DNA from: Aeromonas caviae
Lineage (GTDB): Bacteria > Pseudomonadota > Gammaproteobacteria > Enterobacterales > Aeromonadaceae
DNA length: 64,000 nucleotides
Direction: 5' to 3'
Assembly: GCF_000819785.1 (NCBI RefSeq)
Contig: NZ_CDBK01000088.1
Span: 68,064-132,063, forward strand
Shown here piece by piece: positions 9,909 through 18,499 of the stretch; positions within the stretch are counted from its first letter, which is position 1; the number at the start of each line of letters is the position of its first letter. The position numbers and the translations under genes are program-made. Below the pieces are notes generated by a model that saw only the letters and a program-made list of their open reading frames with translations, searched no databases and was not told where the DNA came from.

Positions 9909-11200
9909 CAATTGGGTTCGATCTGGATGTAGGCTTCGTCGCGCAGCTCATCCAGCCAGGCCTGGGACTCTTCGGCGAAGCGGCGGTTGAAGATGAGCTG
10001 GTAGGCGCGTTGCTCCTGGGCCTTGCCGGTGGCGTCCTGGCTGCGGCGATCCTCGAGCTGCACGATGTGCCAGCCGTGGCTGGTGCGGAAGGGTTCGCTG
10101 ATCTGGCCCGGTTGCAGGCGACCCAGCATGTCGCGGAATTCCGGCACATAGACGTTGGGATCAGACCAGCCCAGCTCGCCACCCTGCACCGCAGAGCCCG
10201 GATCCTCGGAGTATTTCTCTGCCATGCTGGCAAAGCTGGCCTTGCCGCTCTTGATGTCGTGCAGGATGCCGTCCAGGGTGCCCTTGGCCTTCTCCTCGCT
10301 CAGGATGATGGAGGGCTTGATCAGGATGTGGCGCGCCTTGACCTCGGTCTGCATCACCTGTTGCTGACCCTTGGTGTCGAAGATCTTGATGATGTGCAGA
10401 CCGGCGCCGGAGCGCAGCGGGCCGACGATGTCACCCTTGACGGCCCCTTGCACGGCTTCCGCCATCAGGGTGGGCATCTCCTGCGGGCTCAACCAGCCCC
10501 AGTCACCCCCTTCCAGCGCCTTGGGACCGTTACTCTCGGCAATGGCCAGCTTGCGGAAGTCGGCACCCTCTTTCAGGGACGCCAGAATGCGCTCGATCTT
10601 GGCCTTGGCAGCGTTGAGCTGCTCGGCATTCGGGTTGTCCGGCAGCGCGACCTGGATATGACCGATATGATATGACGTCTGTTGCTGGCCCTGTTTGCTC
10701 AGGGCCTCGACCACCTGCTTGACCTCCTGATCGGAGATGTTGATGCGACGGCGGACCTGGCTGCGGCGCACCTCGTTCATCAGGATCTCACGGCGCACCT
10801 CCTCACGGTACTGGGCGTAGGTCAGGCCTTCCCGCTCCAGTTGGGCGCGCAGTTGCTCCAGGTTCATCTTGTTGTCGGCGGCGATGCTCTGAATGGCCTG
10901 TTCCAGCTGGGTGTCACTGATCTTGAGCCCCTGGCGCTCCGCCAGTTGCAGTTGCAGGCTCTCCTGGATCAGGCGATCCAGCGCCTGCTTGCGCAGGGTG
11001 ACGTCATCGGGCAGGGACTGGCCGCTCTCCTGGGCGGAGGCCTTGACCTTTTGCACCAGGGCCTCCTGCTGACTGGCCAGCACCACATCCTTGTTGACCA
11101 CGGCCAGCACCTTGTCCATCAGCTCGGGGGCGGCGAGGGCACCCTGGCTCATGACTCCGAACAGGCCTGCGGTCAGCAGGGAAATCAACGTCTTCTTCAT
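9908..11200 (-). CDS. surA: Periplasmic peptidyl-prolyl isomerase and chaperone SurA
   Basis: The 430-residue protein has a signal peptide at 1-24 ([12 protein letters not shown] ... ALAAPE), an N-terminal chaperone region, and two parvulin-type PPIase repeats (about 175-270 and 285-385). Each repeat carries a GGDWGW / GGELGW type core ([22 protein letters not shown]). SurA escorts outer-membrane barrel proteins, including LptD encoded just upstream, across the periplasm. I chose the second ATG (11200) because GAGAG lies six bases before it. The ATG at 11206 abuts that site. Confidence 0.96.
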   Translation of the reverse strand: MKKTLISLLTAGLFGVMSQGALAAPELMDKVLAVVNKDVVLASQQEALVQKVKASAQESGQSLPDDVTLRKQALDRLIQESLQLQLAERQGLKISDTQLEQAIQSIAADNKMNLEQLRAQLEREGLTYAQYREEVRREILMNEVRRSQVRRRINISDQEVKQVVEALSKQGQQQTSYHIGHIQVALPDNPNAEQLNAAKAKIERILASLKEGADFRKLAIAESNGPKALEGGDWGWLSPQEMPTLMAEAVQGAVKGDIVGPLRSGAGLHIIKIFDTKGQQQVMQTEVKARHILIKPSIILSEEKAKGTLDGILHDIKSGKASFASMAEKYSEDPGSAVQGGELGWSDPNVYVPEFRDMLGRLQPGQISEPFRTSHGWHIVQLEDRRSQDATGKAQEQRAYQLIFNRRFAEESQAWLDELRDEAYIQIEPN

Positions 11201-11230
11201 ATCCATCTCTCAAGGCGTTTGCCAGACCGG

Positions 11231-13663
11231 TTACTGGTCTCGCAGGTTAAACGGACGAATGTAAGGCAGTGCTTCGGTGTCCAGGGAGGTGCCCTTGGAG
11301 CCGGTACCCACGCTACCCAATCCTTTCATTTCAAATTGAATGCCGAGGCTGCGCTCGGACGTCGGGGTCAGGTTCACGTTGTCTGGCGTGTTGACCCATT
11401 CCAGGTTGAAGTTGATGCTCCAGCAGCAGGAGTCGTATTTCAGACCCACCTTGCGGTCCACTTTGACGTTCTGGTTGAGCTCCTGATAGTAGCCGCCATA
11501 AAGGTGCCAGCGATCGTCCAGCGGGGTGGTCAGCAGCAGGCCGATCTGGTTGAGATCCGTCACCTGGCCCTTGTGGTCCAGGTCGTAGTTGGCATCCCGT
11601 ACGAAGCGGTGGTTCAACTGGCTGATCAACTTCTCGTGACGGTATTCCAGTGCGCTGTTGGCAGAGCTTATCTGGCGCTGTTCCATATCATATTGTGCCC
11701 CCGCATGGGCATACCACTGCTCGTTGATCTTGGCGTCACCCTCGAACGACAGCGGGGAGCGGGTATTGGTACTCAGCTCATCGCTGCTGTAAAGCTTGAC
11801 CCTGGGCGCCACGAAGTCGAAGGCTTGGGCAACGGCCAACCGGATTCGTTCATCCCCGGCCGGATCATAAATGCGGGTGGTGACCCCCAAGGAGAGCCGG
11901 TTGGAGTCGCTGATGCGGTCCAGACCGGCGAAGCGGCGATCGCTGAAGAGGCTGTAGTAGTCCTGGCGCATGGTGGTGGAGTCATAGACACCGATGTTGT
12001 CCTGATCCTTGTAGGGCACATAGAGGTACTGGAATTCAGGCTCCAGGGTCTGGTTGGCACCCTCGCCAAACCACTGCTGATCCCGCTCGAAGGTCATGCC
12101 GCCTTTGAGACGGAACGAGGGCAGTACCCGGGTGATGGTCCCCTCTTCCAGGGTGACGTCGCCGCCCTCTCTCGGGGTGAAACGATTGGTGAAGGTGCTG
12201 CTCATCTGGTCAGGCACCGTCTGGTCGTAACGGGTGTACATCAGCTTGTACTGGCTGTCGAGGAAGTAACCCGCCTCGTCAACGAGGGGGATGGTCAGGG
12301 TGGGGGCCGTGTAGACCCGGGTGCCGGTGTAGGCTTCACCCTTGTTCTGCTCGATGGCCTGATCGTTGTTGTAGCCGAAGTTGGTCAGCTCGGTATTCCA
12401 GGCCAGATCGTACCAGCTGCCCTGCTGGTAGTAGTTGTGGTTGATGCGCGGCATCAGCTCGTGGGGCTGCTGGGCGCTGGCCAGCAGGATCTGGTAGGTC
12501 CGTACCTCGGCATCGAGGTTCCAGTTCTGCTGGTAGTAACCCGCCTTCAGGGATTGCTGCAACTGGTTGTCGACCTGAGTCCCCACCTTGGGGGTGAAAT
12601 CGTTGAAGTAGTTGTAGTCCTGGTCCCGTACCTTGGTGTAGTCCACCGACACCCGCATGGCGTTGTCCATGAACATGGAGGTGTGGCGGGCACTGAGCAG
12701 GTAACGGTGACCATCAGAGAGATGCTGATTGAGGCTGGCCGTCTCGTCGTACTGCTTGTCGTCCGCCAGGTTCTCGAAGTAGAGGCTCCCCACGTGGGCC
12801 GGGTCCGGCATGTAGCGGAACTCGACCTGTTCCATCAGGCCCCGTCTGTCCATGAAGCGGGAGGTGATGGTGGCATCGTAGTTGGGGGCGATGTTCCAGT
12901 AGAACGGCTGGGTGATGTCCATACCGTTCTTGGAGCTTTGGGTATAGCCCGGGTAGAGCAGACCGGTCTTGCGCTCATCCTTGATGGGGAAGTTGATATA
13001 GGGGAAGTAGAAGACCGGATAGTCATAGAGCCAGAGGCTGGCGTTCCAGGCCTCCCCAAATACCTCGGACTGATCGATGTCGATGCTGCCGGCCTTCAGG
13101 GTCCAGGCCTCCTGGCCCGGTGGGCAGGTGGTGTACTGGGCCCCTTCCAGAGTGATGTTCTGGTTGTTGTTGGTCATGGTCACCTTTTCGGCGAAGCCGC
13201 GCACCGGTGAGCCATGGACCTGATACTTGCCCTCTTCCAGCTCGGAGTTCTTGGTGTCCAGGTTGGATTTCAGGGTTTTGTCGCTGGTGACCGTGATCTG
13301 GCCATCGTTGTAATAGATGTTGCCGATGGCGATGACATCCCGGCTCTTCTGGTCGAGCTGGGCATAGTCGGAGTCGAACTTGCGCACGCCCTGGCGCACC
13401 TTGACGTCACCCTCGTAGACGGCGGTACCGCCCTGCTTGGCCTCCAGGCGATCGGCATCCACCTCGACGGGCTGGGCATTGGCGTCCTGGTCCGCACTGG
13501 GCTTCTCTATCTTGGGAACATAGTCATAGCAGAGGCTGTCGAGGATCCCGGTAGCGGGTGGCGCATTGAGTGGCGCTGCCTGGGCCATGAGCGGGCTCAG
13601 GGCAGGAACAAGGCTGATGGTCAGGGCGATGGGACAGGAGTATCCCAGTGTCCATTTTGTCAT
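11231..13663 (-). CDS. lptD: LPS-assembly outer-membrane protein LptD
   Basis: The 810-residue protein has a signal peptide ending near AQA, then an OstA-like beta-jellyroll region (VDADRLEAKQGG ... VYEGDVKVRQG), then a long barrel rich in aromatic beta-strands. It keeps the cysteines expected for the disulfide-linked LptD: one near the mature N-terminus (LCYDYVP), one in TTCPPG, and the adjacent pair in DSCCWSINF near the C-terminus. LptD with LptE inserts LPS in the outer leaflet. The start at 13663 gives a clean signal peptide. The ATG at 13714 would add 17 residues (MHALNPPFLL...) and cannot be excluded. The integrated element begins only 73 bases upstream of this start. Confidence 0.93.
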   Translation of the reverse strand: MTKWTLGYSCPIALTISLVPALSPLMAQAAPLNAPPATGILDSLCYDYVPKIEKPSADQDANAQPVEVDADRLEAKQGGTAVYEGDVKVRQGVRKFDSDYAQLDQKSRDVIAIGNIYYNDGQITVTSDKTLKSNLDTKNSELEEGKYQVHGSPVRGFAEKVTMTNNNQNITLEGAQYTTCPPGQEAWTLKAGSIDIDQSEVFGEAWNASLWLYDYPVFYFPYINFPIKDERKTGLLYPGYTQSSKNGMDITQPFYWNIAPNYDATITSRFMDRRGLMEQVEFRYMPDPAHVGSLYFENLADDKQYDETASLNQHLSDGHRYLLSARHTSMFMDNAMRVSVDYTKVRDQDYNYFNDFTPKVGTQVDNQLQQSLKAGYYQQNWNLDAEVRTYQILLASAQQPHELMPRINHNYYQQGSWYDLAWNTELTNFGYNNDQAIEQNKGEAYTGTRVYTAPTLTIPLVDEAGYFLDSQYKLMYTRYDQTVPDQMSSTFTNRFTPREGGDVTLEEGTITRVLPSFRLKGGMTFERDQQWFGEGANQTLEPEFQYLYVPYKDQDNIGVYDSTTMRQDYYSLFSDRRFAGLDRISDSNRLSLGVTTRIYDPAGDERIRLAVAQAFDFVAPRVKLYSSDELSTNTRSPLSFEGDAKINEQWYAHAGAQYDMEQRQISSANSALEYRHEKLISQLNHRFVRDANYDLDHKGQVTDLNQIGLLLTTPLDDRWHLYGGYYQELNQNVKVDRKVGLKYDSCCWSINFNLEWVNTPDNVNLTPTSERSLGIQFEMKGLGSVGTGSKGTSLDTEALPYIRPFNLRDQ

Positions 13664-13735
13664 GTGAAAGGCTCGCGCAATCCGTAGTAAAAACGGTGGA
13701 TTCAGGGCATGCATTTTATGTCAGGATCCATCGAG

Positions 13736-13750
13736 TTGACATTGCATGTC
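13736..13750. repeat. attL core (15-bp direct repeat)
   Basis: TTGACATTGCATGTC, identical to 28442-28456. Within it GACAT-TGC-ATGTC is a perfect dyad, the usual architecture of a tyrosine recombinase core site (two arms around a short overlap). The flanks differ on both sides of the two copies. Confidence 0.85.
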
Positions 13751-13831
13751 GTAGTTCTGTTGGATTATCTATTTAAAATCAATTGCTTAGATGGCGCGTG
13801 TGGTTAGTTTCCATAGCACGAAAAGCACACC

Positions 13832-14392
13832 ATGCAGCCGATAATCTTAACACACAGCGATCATGTTGTCGCTACTCTCGCCAAGCTCCCTTTGTCCACG
13901 TTTGGCACTGCCTATACCAAGGAAGTCGCTCTGGTTCTGGCCCGCCACATGAATAAGGCGAAAGGGTGGTCCGCTTGTCTCTACCTCCGAACAATCGCTA
14001 AAGCAGCCGGTTGCACGACTAGAACTGTCCGCAATGCCCTACGCCGTCTCGAAGCCCTTGGGTTTATCAAGACTGAACACCGGAAGCACGACCAGATCGA
14101 CAACTGGAATCTCGCCAGCGTGTATCGCCTAGGATCTGCCCTGCGTTCACTCTTTAACCAATCTTTCCGCACCCCCAGCACCCAGCGTCCGGCTAAGTCT
14201 TCGACTTCTTTTAAACAGAAACAAAGTAACAAGGATCACTCCCGCTCTTCGTTGTCTGTGAGTAAGTTCGCCATGTTTGACCCCCAACGTATCGTAAGGA
14301 CACCCGAGGAATGGGAGGCCAGTAAGCAGGCAGGGATGGAGCACAACAGGAGCGCACTTCAGAAACTCAAAGCGATGCTGGGAGGCCGATGA
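13832..14392 (+). CDS. Winged-helix/HTH protein, possible replication or regulatory protein
   Basis: The 186-residue protein has a clear helix-turn-helix near residues 48-80 (IAKAAGCTTRTVRNALRRLE followed by ALGFIKTEHR), the pattern found in phage replication O-type and plasmid initiator N-termini. After it comes a Ser/Arg/Lys-rich linker and a short C-terminal helix. It is the first gene inside the left end of the element and faces inward. No strong ribosome-binding site precedes the ATG. The next small gene overlaps its stop. Whether it starts replication or regulates transcription is unknown. Confidence 0.65.
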   Translation: MQPIILTHSDHVVATLAKLPLSTFGTAYTKEVALVLARHMNKAKGWSACLYLRTIAKAAGCTTRTVRNALRRLEALGFIKTEHRKHDQIDNWNLASVYRLGSALRSLFNQSFRTPSTQRPAKSSTSFKQKQSNKDHSRSSLSVSKFAMFDPQRIVRTPEEWEASKQAGMEHNRSALQKLKAMLGGR

Positions 14393-14583
14393 TGAACGGA
14401 CAGGCAAAACTGGTATGTGTGGAGCCAGGGCTAGGAATTGCTGAAGGCCAGGTATTCCCTGTGTTGGGAGAGAATGGGGGCGTGTGGGAGATACTGCTGG
14501 GCGGTGAGTACCGGAAGGTGCACAAGCGGTCGGGCCGTGTGCAGGGCTGGAAGACAGGCCCACGATTTGACCTAGTAGGGTGA
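14392..14583 (+). CDS. Small unknown protein
   Basis: The 63-residue protein begins MNGQAKLVCVEPG and is rich in Gly and beta-branched residues, a composition that suggests a small beta-barrel (inference only). Its ATG overlaps the TGA of the HTH gene. GGAGG six bases upstream favours the second of two adjacent ATGs. Translation is probably coupled to the HTH gene. No family recognised. Confidence 0.55.
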   Translation: MNGQAKLVCVEPGLGIAEGQVFPVLGENGGVWEILLGGEYRKVHKRSGRVQGWKTGPRFDLVG

Positions 14584-14689
14584 GCAGTTCCCTAAGTAAG
14601 AGCCTGATTACAAAACAGATTCCCCCAAATTGAACCGACATCAAAACATAGTTATTTTTAGGCGCACGGGCCCATGTGGAGTAGCTAAA

Positions 14690-14971
14690 ATGTACCAACT
14701 CAAAGTAATCAAAAAAAACAATGTAGTCCAAGAAACCTTCGAGATAGCCCTTGATACAGCTATTCGCCGCATTGAGAACGAGATAGAAGGCTTTCAGCTA
14801 CGGGCCATAGTCAAAGGTGACACAGTAACTATTGAGAGTATTGACCCCAAAGAGCTAATCACAGCAAATCAGGAGGAGCTGATGCGCAAAATTGAGACCT
14901 GTTTCTGCTATAACGGCAGGTTACTATCTGAAGGTTTTGGCAGCATTGTATGGTTATCATACTGGTCTTAA
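14690..14971 (+). CDS. Small unknown protein
   Basis: A 93-residue protein, MYQLKVIKKNNVVQETFEIA..., with alternating strands and charged turns. The start is supported by GGAG eight bases upstream. Codon use here is less GC-rich than in the core genes, which fits foreign origin. I do not recognise a family. Confidence 0.5.
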   Translation: MYQLKVIKKNNVVQETFEIALDTAIRRIENEIEGFQLRAIVKGDTVTIESIDPKELITANQEELMRKIETCFCYNGRLLSEGFGSIVWLSYWS

Positions 14972-15334
14972 AGATGTTTCAAATTAGAGCGATTGCAATG
15001 AAGAAGGCGCAGCTATTTAAGAATACGAACGGTTGAGAGGAAAGGAAAGATAGAGATGGCGGCATCCGAGAGGGCGAGGAAATGGCTCAGAGGTTCGTCA
15101 AGTCTACCCTATGGAGGAAATTAGCTGCCGAGAGTAAGGACTACGGAACAAACGATCTGCCCTTGTACAGGGTTGGAAGAGAGGCCCGGGGTTGAATCCC
15201 GCGACTTTCTGCTGAGGGCTGCTTTGCCGATAGTTGCCCACGCCAACGTGTTCACAGAACCTGTAATTGGTCGAATCTCAGGTAAATGATAGTATGCCCT
15301 CTTACGAAGTATGTTATTGCTTTAAGGATTGTTT
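14972..15334. other. Non-coding stretch in the element
   Basis: About 360 bases with no ORF that I trust. It contains a purine-rich segment (15030-15070), a hairpin CCCT / AGGG near 15161-15173, and a GGGG..CCC hairpin near 15190. It may include the promoter for the secreted protein gene downstream. Confidence 0.35.
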
Positions 15335-15760
15335 ATGAGATTTGCATCTATTTGTTGTGCAGCCCTACTTGGTCTCTCAACTCCTTACGCTATCGCTGAC
15401 TGTTGGATTGTCACAAACATTAGCGGCTATGGCACTACAGCACATGACCGCTATGACTTCACCGAAGATAAAATAACCGATGGGGTCTTCCAAGTGGCTG
15501 TAGATGGCGACAACAGTAAAGTGACAAGCGTGGGCAAGAGCTTGAGTGGGGACGGGTTGGTTTATGTCGCGGTATCAAGCAATACCTTAATTGGGTTTTA
15601 CCACGATACGAACCTAACAACCGTTGAAACTTGGTCAATTACCAATGATAAGAAAGTGCTCTATACCAAAGTCATAAACTCGCCGGATAATAGCTGGACT
15701 ACTTCACGATCAATGGTTGGCGACGTAGTGGGACATTGCAATCCCGCACAAACAAACTAA
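15335..15760 (+). CDS. Small exported protein of unknown function
   Basis: The 141-residue protein has a textbook signal peptide (MRFASICCAALLGLSTPYAIA, cleavage likely before DCW). The mature part of about 120 residues has two cysteines (DCW near its start and GHCN near its end) that may pair in the periplasm. The start at 15335 has AAGG about eight bases upstream. The preceding TTG in frame is less likely. It is probably a cargo gene of the element. No family recognised. Confidence 0.65.
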   Translation: MRFASICCAALLGLSTPYAIADCWIVTNISGYGTTAHDRYDFTEDKITDGVFQVAVDGDNSKVTSVGKSLSGDGLVYVAVSSNTLIGFYHDTNLTTVETWSITNDKKVLYTKVINSPDNSWTTSRSMVGDVVGHCNPAQTN

Positions 15761-15830
15761 ATTCCACCAATCGTACTCCTCCAACGGAGAGATGTTAGTT
15801 AGAACCTGCATACATAAAGGAATGTATGTT

Positions 15831-16484
15831 CTATTGTAACTTGCTGAAATGTTCTTCAGACCAAGCCTGCACCTCTTTCACCTCCTCAGTAGACAAATGG
15901 AGAGCAGCCCTATCTCGGAACTCAATACTGGCTGAATTACCGTTAGCTGCGGATAAAGAAAACCATAAGTAGGCAAGCTTATTATCTTTGGGGACTCCTT
16001 TTCCTTGGGCGTACAAAGCTCCGAGTAGGAGCTGTGCTCCTGCATCGCCTTGCTCCGCTGCCTTACGAGTCCATACCTCTGCCTGTTTATAATTCTGTGG
16101 TACACCTTTCCCTTCAAAGTACAACACCCCGAGCGCTCCTTGTGCTTGCGGATTGTTCTGAAGAGCAGCCTTCCGTGCCCAAAACGCTGATTTTCTATAA
16201 TCAGGCGGAACTGCTATGCCTTGATAGTAAAAGACACTAAGGGCTAGCTGTGCGTTAACTGCTCCTTGCTCCGCAGCTTCATTTAACCAATACTCGGCTT
16301 TCTTAAAATCTCGGCTTACCTTTATTCCTTCAGAATACAACCGACCAAGGGCTATTTGTGCATCAACATCTCCTAATGATGCGTACTGCCTTATGACTTC
16401 GACAGGCTTGTTCATCAAATCCCTTGCGTGGGCAGTGACAGCAGAAACAAAAAGGGCTAAAAACAGCAAAACCATTTTATGCAT
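15831..16484 (-). CDS. Exported Sel1-like (SLR/TPR) repeat protein
   Basis: The 217-residue protein has a signal peptide (MHKMVLLFLALFVSAVTAHA) and about four Sel1-type repeats of roughly 36 residues, e.g. DAQIALGRLYSEGIKV, NAQLALSVFYYQGIAV, QAQGALGVLYFEGKGV and GAQLLLGALYAQGKGV. Sel1 repeats build alpha-solenoids that bind partner proteins and are common in exported host-interaction or stress proteins. It is on the strand opposite to its neighbours, which suits an independently acquired cargo gene. Confidence 0.8.
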   Translation of the reverse strand: MHKMVLLFLALFVSAVTAHARDLMNKPVEVIRQYASLGDVDAQIALGRLYSEGIKVSRDFKKAEYWLNEAAEQGAVNAQLALSVFYYQGIAVPPDYRKSAFWARKAALQNNPQAQGALGVLYFEGKGVPQNYKQAEVWTRKAAEQGDAGAQLLLGALYAQGKGVPKDNKLAYLWFSLSAANGNSASIEFRDRAALHLSTEEVKEVQAWSEEHFSKLQ

Positions 16485-16817
16485 TTCTTAATCATCCGTA
16501 ATGCTGAGAGCCACGCCATGTTACCACTGACAGCAACATTAGATGAACTTCACCATCTGTAGATTTGATGATCTCCGGTAAATTCTCAAAAAATTCTGAA
16601 CGTCCTCTTCAGTAATTAGACACCCGTGAGTTCCCCCCGTACCCCCCCACAAGAACCAGCCACCAGACAGCCCTGCCGTCCTCTTTCTCTCACCGCCTGA
16701 GCGTCTGTCTGTCCCTCTCCTTCTCCATACCCCAAGCCATCCCATTGCTAACAAATAGGCGAGCCCCTGCGTCTTCCTATTGCCTCCTGCCGTGTCTCTC
16801 TGCCTGCCCCTGCGTCC

Positions 16818-16836
16818 CATTAGGTATACCCTAATG
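16818..16836. promoter_or_regulatory. Inverted repeat, candidate operator
   Basis: CATTAGG / CCTAATG with a five-base centre, 22 bases before the -35 of the promoter at 16858. It could bind a repressor made by the element. Confidence 0.45.
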
Positions 16837-16857
16837 AACTTCTTTCACACGGGGCTA

Positions 16858-16886
16858 TTGACTGTCTCATTTATGTTTCATAATCT
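16858..16886 (+). promoter_or_regulatory. Sigma70-type promoter
   Basis: TTGACT, 17-base spacer, TAATCT. It lies about 90 bases upstream of the two-gene unit at 16979-17777. Confidence 0.5.
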
Positions 16887-16978
16887 AAGTCCCATCGGGC
16901 TAAGACCTTAATGTGACAGCGTGATACCGACAAGGACACACGTTGAAGCAATAGGAAGAAGATGAAGGAGATTTCCGC

Positions 16979-17191
16979 ATGAATGACTTGGTTATCAGGC
17001 TTCGCCGATTCAAGGACAGGAAGTCACTGGATAGAGTCGCCCCAAGGATGCTTGATAAGGCTGCGGCTACGGGCCTCCAAGAGGAACTGAAGGTCATCGC
17101 AGCGATTGACCACCGGCAAGCAGAGATAGCTGCTGGAAAGCATTACGATGCGGGGAAAGTCCCTATGACAGCTTGGGCATTGGTGGATTGA
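16979..17191 (+). CDS. Small charged unknown protein upstream of the serine recombinase
   Basis: The 70-residue protein MNDLVIRLRRFKDRKSLDRV... is basic at the N-terminus and probably helical. AAGGAG lies nine bases before the ATG. It ends 13 bases before the recombinase ATG, so the two are co-transcribed from the promoter near 16858. It could be an accessory DNA-binding factor. That is inference from position and charge. Confidence 0.6.
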   Translation: MNDLVIRLRRFKDRKSLDRVAPRMLDKAAATGLQEELKVIAAIDHRQAEIAAGKHYDAGKVPMTAWALVD

Positions 17192-17204
17192 GTTGGAGAG
17201 AGTG

Positions 17205-17777
17205 ATGGGACAGGTTATCGGTTATGCGCGTGTGTCTTCTGTCGGTCAGTCGCTGGATGTTCAACTGGATAAGCTGACAAAAGCCGGTTGTGAGCGTGTG
17301 TACCAAGAGAAGGTATCAGGGACCAGCACAGATGGCCGTGAGCAACTAGCCGAACTCCTGCGGTATGTCCGAGAGGGGGACGATGTGGTGATCACCAAGC
17401 TGGACCGTCTGGGCCGTTCTCTCGCTGACCTGCTGGACATTACGGAACAACTGGAAGCCAAGGGCGTGACCCTGCGTGTACTGGACCAGAACCTAGAGAC
17501 GACGACTGCCCAAGGGAAGCTGATGTTCACCATGCTGGGCGCCTTTGCTGAGTTCGAGACGGCTCTACGCAAGGAGCGTCAGATGGAAGGGATCGCCAAA
17601 GCTAAGGCTGCGGGGAAGTACACAGGCAGGCCCAAGAGTATCGACGAGGATGCAATCAAGGCGACCCTGTTGGAAGGCGGTAAGTCTCTGCGGGAAATTG
17701 CTACGCTTCATGGCGTCAGCCGAGCGACTGTCCATCGCCTATCAACAAGGATGCGAGAGGATGGGGAGCTGAGTTGA
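17205..17777 (+). CDS. Serine recombinase of the resolvase/invertase family
   Basis: The 190-residue protein has all family hallmarks: IGYARVSSVGQSLDVQ with the catalytic Ser at about residue 11, KLDRLGRSLADLL near 66-78, MLGAFAEFETALRKERQMEG at the dimer helix, and a C-terminal Hin-like HTH (LREIATLHGVSRATVHRL near 162-179). Such enzymes resolve or invert short-distance sites. The ATG at 17205 has GGAG six bases upstream. It is the second site-specific recombinase of the element. Its target is not evident, but it sits directly before the hairpin array. Confidence 0.92.
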   Translation: MGQVIGYARVSSVGQSLDVQLDKLTKAGCERVYQEKVSGTSTDGREQLAELLRYVREGDDVVITKLDRLGRSLADLLDITEQLEAKGVTLRVLDQNLETTTAQGKLMFTMLGAFAEFETALRKERQMEGIAKAKAAGKYTGRPKSIDEDAIKATLLEGGKSLREIATLHGVSRATVHRLSTRMREDGELS

Positions 17778-17858
17778 TCGAGTGTGTCTATCGGTTGACC
17801 CTGGGACCATCAAAAGGACCGATCACTGGGACTGTCCCAAAGAAAATTAGAGAAAGCT

Positions 17859-17881
17859 AATTTACCCTGACCAATAGAAAG
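17859..17881 (+). promoter_or_regulatory. T7/T3-like phage promoter candidate (a)
   Basis: AATTTACCCTGACCAATAG aligned with the T3 class promoter AATTAACCCTCACTAAAG matches at 15 of 23 positions by eye. It lies after the serine recombinase. The left part also pairs with 17844-17850 (AAATTAG / CTAATTT). Confidence 0.45.
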
Positions 17882-17931
17882 AACTGATCGAGTAACCCAC
17901 TTTGATCGGATCTTTCAATCGACCCCCGAGG

Positions 17932-17958
17932 CTGTTCACTGCGACACCTTGGGGGTTT
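17932..17958 (+). terminator. Hairpin, possible terminator
   Basis: ACCCCCGAGG pairs with CCTTGGGGGT around a short loop, followed by TTGT. A similar but better terminator lies after the capsid gene. Confidence 0.4.
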
Positions 17959-18166
17959 GTCGTTTGGGAGGCGCTGGGGCCGACTCTGGGCTTGTTCGTC
18001 TGAGTGCCCCTGTTTGTTATCCGTGAGTCTGTCCCGACGACCATCATGGTGTTTTCGGAAAATCGGGAATCTCGAAAAACCGAAAGAGCACCCCGACGAG
18101 TATCCCGGAGACACTACCGAGACACCTTCCAGGGGCCTCCAGATCAGGGACAAATGAGGCTATCTG

Positions 18167-18189
18167 AATTTTCCCTGACCATTGAATGA
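18167..18189 (+). promoter_or_regulatory. T7/T3-like phage promoter candidate (b)
   Basis: AATTTTCCCTGACCATTGAA. It shares the core TCCCTGACC with candidates c, d and e. It points into the hairpin array, which would be transcribed from here. Confidence 0.5.
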
Positions 18190-18499
18190 AATGAAAGACC
18201 GGTCCCCTCTCTCTCCTTCCCTCCGCCCGTCTCTAAGACTATCTACAAGACATCTACTAGATACCCTAGATACTATCTCTCTATACATTACTAACTACAG
18301 GTATCTTTAAGACTACCCACCGACTACCCGAGGACGCCTCAATGGCTGTCCTGTTGTCGCTTCCTCAAGGCTTCCCCCCTGACCATCCCTAGGACAACCG
18401 AGTGACGACTTCAGGACAGATAGCTAGTAAGGATGATCAATCGACAGTATCCGTAGGTTGAACATAGTGAGTTCCTTATGAAGCTCTAAGGGATGACCT
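18181..18499. other. Pyrimidine-rich stretch with short direct repeats
   Basis: No gene seen. TAGATAC occurs twice (18258-18264 and 18267-18273) in a locally AT-rich segment near 18235-18315. This could be an origin-like unwinding region. A weak CCCTGACC site lies at 18377-18384. Confidence 0.3.

Larger units (their letters stand above)
16485..16978. other. Intergenic region with a putative operator
   Basis: About 490 bases. The left two thirds are pyrimidine-rich with no convincing gene. The right part holds the palindrome at 16818-16836 and a sigma70-like promoter listed separately. Confidence 0.4.

Noticed and set aside
10682..13210. 842-codon plus-strand frame opposite surA and lptD
   Set aside because: Antisense shadow of two well-identified genes; the composition (Val, Leu, Gly, His) is that of a reversed frame.
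15120..15230. tRNA-like pieces: CCC-TTGTACA-GGG resembling an anticodon arm (GTA) and CGGG-GTTGAAT-CCCG resembling a T arm
   Set aside because: The T-loop does not fit the TTCRANY consensus, and no acceptor stem or D arm closes around them.
16539..16820. Minus-strand 93-codon frame
   Set aside because: Arg/Gly-rich low-complexity product with no ribosome-binding site, in a pyrimidine-rich non-coding region.
18370..18392. A sixth T7-like promoter (CCCTGACCATCCC)
   Set aside because: It has the CCCTGACC core but the downstream part does not match the WAAG initiation region, so I did not count it.
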